Notes under the pieces: model-generated | Seen by the model: only the letters and a program-made list of their open reading frames with translations | Told to the model about the DNA's origin: nothing | Databases searched by the model: none | Assembly: GCA_000149265.1 (NCBI GenBank) | Contig: CH003213.1 | Span: 205,746-269,745 of the forward strand | Reading direction: 5' to 3' | Length of the DNA stretch: 64,000 nt | Source of the DNA: Ciona savignyi | Lineage: Eukaryota; Chordata; Ascidiacea; Phlebobranchia; Cionidae | Translations under genes and position numbers: made by a program | Shown: positions 59,163-64,000 of the stretch, piece by piece | Layout: each line of letters starts with the position of its first letter | How positions within the stretch are numbered: position 1 is the stretch's first letter

Positions 59163-61549
59163 ATGAATGTGGAAGATTACCTTTCAAGGATTAATTACAC
59201 TGGAGGGCGAGAACCGACCTTGGAGAACTTGAGAAAGATCACATGGTCGCATAAAATTGCTGTACCTTACACAAACCTTCAAATTCACGGTGGAAGTCGA
59301 CTTCATTTTGATCTGAAGCAGCAATATGACAATATTGTGACAAATCGTGGCGGAGGAGTTTGCTACGAAATCAATGGATTGTTTGTGTGGCTTCTAAGGA
59401 AGTTAGGATATAAAGTTAAATGTATTGAGGGCGCATTTTTCTCCGGGAAATTTACCTGTCAGCGCCATCACTTAGTAGTGGTGGTAGGGAATTGGTATCA
59501 TGTAACTTATAGTTGAACTTAAAATCAAATTTTTTAGGTTGATTTTGATGAACTTGGACGTTACATTGTTGATCCTGGTTGGCTTATGGTCGGACCAATG
59601 AAAATGCAAGTTAGGTTACCATACGTTGATGGCCATCATGTCTATCGATTGCGACACGTTCCCGGTGAAAACAATGTTTACTACCTGGAAAAGCACAAGA
59701 AAACACTGCTCGATAAAAACGGTATTTGCTTAAAGAGTTCGATTTAAAATTGTCGTTTCAATTTATTTACATGTTATATCCTTGCATAATAGGCTGTACG
59801 AGTCGTCAAAGGGAGTTAAGACTCTTTGTTGTTAATTAAGTTATCCTTATTTAAAGCGACACCAGATAAAGTTAAACTAAAGGGCAGTGGTATAACAATG
59901 TGCATAACCAAACATCACCTCTGCGAAGCGTTGATAGTAAATGGAATATTAAATCACAGTCAATAAAAATAATACAACATATAACTGGGTTTGGAAGCGA
60001 ATAAAAAAAGAGATAAAATAATTTAGAGGTTGATCACAATGGTACATTCTTTTCATTATTAAGTAGAACGTTGGTATAGTACAATATGATCTTTCCGGTA
60101 AGTAAGAAAACGCAAAGGATGTTATCACACGTCAATCGTCAGATTACATTGCGAATGCTTAATGGAAGTGTTTTTACATGGATGACCGTCAGATTATCTC
60201 GCGCCTATACCGTTAGTTTTAAAAGGTCATTGCAGTGAATTGTGTATGATTAAGACGTTACTTTAGTAAAATTTATCCTTTCACTGTGTTTAGGAGATAT
60301 CCGCTAGGTGTCTACCATGTACACAAAAGACTAACTTACAACTAGTTTCGAAGTTGCAACCCTTCGGCCGAAAGACGTAACAGTCACCAACCAAGCTATT
60401 TGATAGGATATCAAGCTGTATCCTTATATACGTGTTTAGTCTATTGTTCAGTGCAAACCTCAATGAACTGAGCATAAACCACACAACTGATTACCAACCA
60501 ACTGTCAACACCACCTTCCGAACAACAGTCTAACATGCTCAGATAATAGGCTGATATTCAAACTTTGTTTTCAGGCGCTGTTCTAAAGCAAGGACCGTCA
60601 ACATGCCACAACGGCCACGGCTTGTGCTACGACGAAGAATGTTTGAAAGAGGATTCGTCTCATTGGCAATTTGAACAACGCATTTGCGACACAAAAGAAT
60701 ATCAGTTGGAGGATTTTGAAGACATGATAGACCATCTGTACTCACCAGGTGAAATATTATTTAGTTTATTATTTTCTCTTTCGTTACGGTAATAAAAAAA
60801 ATAGCAAAGACAAATAAAAAATGAAAAAGCAGTAGGATTTCGATGTTAAATTGGAAAAAAAAATCAAAATTTCATTGGTGGCTGGGTAATCGTCACATTG
60901 CTTCTGGCTCACCACGGGGTTACGATAACTATAACGTTGTGTTCTATTTGACCTTTGGTAATTTGTATTGGAACCCAATATAATCAACTGTGCAGTGTTA
61001 GCTATGTCCAACTGTCTTGCGACAAATGTCGGTCCTATAATCATTTAACTTAAAAAGCGGTACAATAGTCCTCCAAGCTATTTGATCGGTTAAAAGGGAT
61101 AGCATAGAATATACGCCTGTTTATCCCTATGGGTAGAAAACCGCAAGGGAAAAGTTATAAAACCTGGGATTTTATCTAATGTTCACTGTCAGGTTGCCGA
61201 AGGTATTTCATTGGATAGATACGATTAATACATGTTACGTCTGCTAAATATTGCTAAAAGCAAGTTTGAGTGTCGCCACCTTTCGGCTGATACGCTACAA
61301 ATAAATTAACCGTTCGAATATTGAATTCCAGATTGCATCCTCACACTACACTTGATATTGGTGCGAATGAACGAAAATTCGTATTCGTTTACGTTCGGAA
61401 AATCTTCCGTTACGAGGGAAATAATCGACCCACTCACTGAAAGAGTGCTCGACGAACACCCCATGAATACGAATGATGATGTTGAAAGGGTGGTTGGGAA
61501 TGTGTACAAGTTTGACCTGCAGCACCCAATAACCCATTTTAAAAACTAG
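59163..61549 (+). CDS. NAT: Arylamine N-acetyltransferase, four exons, 298 residues
   Basis: Exons are 59163-59483, 59538-59721, 60575-60748 and 61332-61549; all junctions keep phase. The enzyme transfers acetyl from acetyl-CoA to arylamines or arylhydroxylamines in the cytosol. The active-site motif RGGGVCYEING places the catalytic Cys at residue 67; His 102 or 103 (CQRHHLVVV) and Asp 119 (RYIVDPGW) complete the triad. Length fits the family (about 290). The start ATG at 59163 begins MNVEDYLSRINY, like other NATs. Unlike the intronless coding exon of human NAT1 and NAT2, this gene has three introns inside the coding region. Intron 3 and intron 2 carry minus-strand SINEs. Fragments of related copies lie at 48830-49577 and 53838-56400. 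Confidence 0.93.
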
Positions 61550-61960
61550 AAGATGAGTGGACGCTTGGCTGCGGGTTCAATTAAGTATAGCTTTATTTGC
61601 TATTGAAATTATATTTGATTATACATGATACCTAAATATCCACATGATACCTGAATATCCTCTATATTAACGTACATCTGTGTAACGCTGTTTTAACTTT
61701 AATGCCATGTCATGAACATTTTTCTTGTTTTTGTTGACTTTTGCAAAGGTTTAACCTTAAACGTGAAACTACCGCTAACCACAACAAATATAACATTATG
61801 TCAAAAATATTTCATACTTATACTGAATAATGAAACGAAAAATATATATTCTATTCGTTGATACTAGAACATCAAATCTGCGATGAACATGCTTTACGTT
61901 ACCTTCTGTATCAAAAAACATTCATTTGTCCAATTTACCTCAAATAAAACATAATTTCAA
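61550..61960 (+). promoter_or_regulatory. NAT 3' UTR with AATAAA at 61943
   Basis: AATAAA at 61943-61948 lies about 395 bases after the stop. The same signal stands at the matching place in both duplicated flanks (54025 plus strand and 48861 minus strand), which supports it as the real polyadenylation signal of this gene family. Confidence 0.5.
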
Positions 61961-62339
61961 TATATGTTGACTTTATTAAAGTTTAAACGAACTTATAACT
62001 TAGGTTAGTGTTGAGTTGGTAATAAACAAAAGAAAAGTATAGGCTATACTGTAGCAACTACAAACGAAAGGCAACTATACAAAGTAATGGACTAAATTTA
62101 ACAACACTGCTAATCATACAATCACAGAAAACGAGCGCCAGATTGATTAGGCATCCATGGTCATAAATAATAAACTTGAAACAAAAACAACCAATTTGCT
62201 ATTTTATTCACTCCTTAAAATATTGACTGTGATTACGCAGAGGGGATAGGCCTTTGTTATTGTGAGCAGAGTGGGGTATCTTATAAACCAATAGATGCAA
62301 GTAGAAATGCTACAAAGAAGCTAATTACGTGAAACAAAC

Positions 62340-62610
62340 CGATTTTGGAGTCCGGTCGAAATTACAGGCTCGAAACTGGTCGCTAGCGAGTCGGTTGTGT
62401 CCTTGGGCAAGGCACTTAACGGACATTGCCTGAACCCAATGGAAAAATGGGTTCTAACAAATTGAAAGAACGACTGAATTAAACACAGAACATTGCAAAA
62501 GCTCCGATAACTCGACGGTGGGCGTGGTGATCTGACGATTGCCCGTGTGTTAAGCCGCTTGGTTTTCCCATTCAGGGGGTATACATGAATATTCTATTCT
62601 ATCATTCAAA
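62340..62610 (+). mobile_element. tRNA-derived SINE, best-preserved copy
   Basis: Landmarks occur in order: AGGCTCGAAACTGGTCGC (B box), GAGTCGGTTGTGTCCTTGGG, ATTGCCTGAACCCAATGG, ATTGCAAAAGCTCCG, ATCTGACGATTGCCCGTGTG, TTTTCCCATTCA and the 3' end ATACATGAATATTC. Other copies or fragments (+): about 700-885, 13480-13745, 21845-22010, 25205-25480, 31715-31985, 33240-33440, 33925-34145, 40040-40205, 42920-43195, 47640-47850, 49578-49620, 55785-56015. Minus: 1-112, 2700-2920, 4860-5100, 8420-8515, 18760-18990, 22130-22400, 22770-22960, 23390-23630, 30425-30560, 36300-36460, 38245-38420, 45180-45330, 47340-47470, 58000-58210, 60110-60400, 60890-61060, 61100-61315. The Ciona literature describes abundant SINEs of this kind; I did not match a named family. 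Confidence 0.8.
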
Positions 62611-62910
62611 ATATCGATTTTGCTGATGCATTGTAATCTAACAATTTATGCTGTTGTAATCGGAAGTGTCAACACGACATAGCATGTCTGTCACAATCAT
62701 GACATTGTAGGGAGCCGTTGCAGGTCGCTGCCTATTTCGTTAGATTGTTCCTTGTAGGCAAGCCGGTTACAACACCTGATGCGATCTGCGGTTCCCTACG
62801 CGCTATCTCGACTCTCGGAGGCGCGCTAATTATGGGTCCCATTTGGAAAAATGGGACACATATTGTTTTTGTCCGTTTTTTTTTTTTCTTTTTTTTTTTT
62901 TCGTCAAAGG

Positions 62911-64000
62911 TTTGACAGGCATGGCATGGCGCCCCGACATCTACCAGAAGGAATAATCGAATCGTAATGAAACTTAGTCATTCGTTAGACAACATGGTCT
63001 AGATATGCAGAAACCAAAATGTTGGGTAATAAATCAGGGGGAATTCCCCTGGGAGGTTAAAAACCAAAACGGTATTTTTTATGAAAAATTTAGCTTTTTG
63101 TGGCATAGCGCTTGAACGGCTGCTCTAATTTGAATCATATTTGGTGAAAAGTAAGTGAGTAAGTGACTGATTTAACACTTTAAAGAAATAAAAAAATTAC
63201 CTAGGGAAATACCCTAAGAAATTCGATTTTGTACTGAAATCATGATTGTGACAGGCATGCCATGTCGCCTCAACATCTACCAGAAGGAGTAATGGAATCG
63301 CAATGAAAATTGGACATTTTTTAGACAACATGGTTTAGATATGCAGAAACCAAAATTTTGGGTAGTAAATCAAGGGGAATTCCCCTGGGATGTTAAAAAC
63401 CAAAACGCTATTTTTTTCTAAAAAATTAGCCTTTTTTGGGCATAGCGCTTGAACGGCTGTTACAATTTTAATCAGATTTCATGGAATGTAAGTGCATTAG
63501 TCACTGATTTAACACTTAGAAGAAATAATAAAGCTACCTAAGGAAATATCCGAAAAATAGGATATGTTCTCAAATCATGATTGTGACAAGCATGCCATGT
63601 CGCCCCGACATCTACCAAAAGGATTAATGGAATTACAACCAAACTTTGGTATTTGTTATAGGCAACATGAGTTTAGATATGCAGAAACCAAAATTTTGGG
63701 TAATGAATCCAGGGGAATTCCCATAAGACGTTAAAAACCAAAACGTTTTTTTTTCTAATAAATTAGCTTTTGGGGGCATAGCGCTTGAACGGCTGCTCTA
63801 ATTTTGATCAGATTCAGTGAAATGTTAGACCATTAGACACTCTGTGCCAATTGAAAAATAGAAAACATTTACTTAGGGTAATTTCCTTAAAAACGAAGAT
63901 ATGTTCTTGAGTTACGATTGTAACAGACATGCCATATCGCACTGACATCTCTAATAACCAGTCTTCAAGTCAGATTAAAACTTTAAGAATTGTTCCATAA
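62911..64000. repeat. Tandem repeat array, period about 336 bp, at least 3.2 copies
   Basis: The marker TGACAGGCATG-like sequence recurs at 62913, 63249, 63584 and 63921, giving periods of 336, 335 and 337. Each unit holds GACATCTACCA, TTTAGATATGCAGAAACCAA, GGGGAATTCCC and GCATAGCGCTTGAACGGCTG in the same order. Units differ by roughly a tenth to a fifth of positions, so the array is not brand new. It follows a poly-T tract (62875-62902) and runs off the window. No frame stays open through a unit. Confidence 0.9.

Noticed and set aside
61306-61537. Minus-strand frames over the NAT last exon
   Set aside because: They are antisense shadows; the plus-strand exon joins exon 3 in phase and ends the enzyme.
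62872-62902. Poly-T tract as the end of a retroposed sequence
   Set aside because: No LINE, SINE or processed-gene body could be recognised next to it.

Overview
The window looks like a tunicate genome, most likely a Ciona sea squirt. Evidence: AT-rich intergenic DNA, many very short introns (47 to about 65 bases) mixed with introns of about 1 kb, a tRNA-derived SINE family in dozens of copies, and a chordate extracellular-matrix protein split over about 79 small exons. The species call is an inference from composition and repeats. Two 100-base assembly gaps lie at 10810-10909 and 26575-26674.

Bases 115-48181 (+ strand) hold one very large gene whose 5' end lies outside the window. Exon phases join from module to module except at three points noted in the entries. 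Order of modules: one partial and six full EGF-like domains, a Kunitz domain, a short VWC-like segment, a tyrosinase-like domain, Gly-aromatic-Asn/Asp (GYNxxG) repeats, a Cys-rich module; then a second round of EGF, Kunitz, GYDxxG repeats, VWC-like segment, tyrosinase-like domain, GFDxxG repeats and Cys-rich module; then about 31 tandem VWC (chordin-type CR) domains, a VWD domain, a C8 domain and a TIL domain with the stop codon. The C-terminal half has the layout of Kielin/KCP and BMPER, secreted modulators of BMP ligands. The N-terminal half is, to my knowledge, not part of those vertebrate proteins. Both tyrosinase-like domains have lost copper-ligand histidines. An alternative terminal exon at 25712-26493 would end a short isoform in an acidic heptad-repeat tail.

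Bases 48182-59162 hold no intact host gene that I recognise. They contain an inverted copy of the 3' end of an arylamine N-acetyltransferase (NAT) gene, a broken THAP-type zinc finger, a 2515-bp DNA transposon (50831-53345) with perfect 34-bp terminal inverted repeats and perfect 8-bp target duplications, a tRNA-like sequence, and a direct copy of the NAT 3' flank that is itself split by about 2 kb of other DNA.

Bases 59163-61549 (+) hold a complete four-exon NAT gene of 298 residues with its Cys-His-Asp triad. After it come its 3' flank, a well-preserved SINE (about 62340-62610), and from 62911 to the end of the window a tandem array with a period of about 336 bp. No retroviral, LTR, Polinton or CRISPR sequence was recognised.
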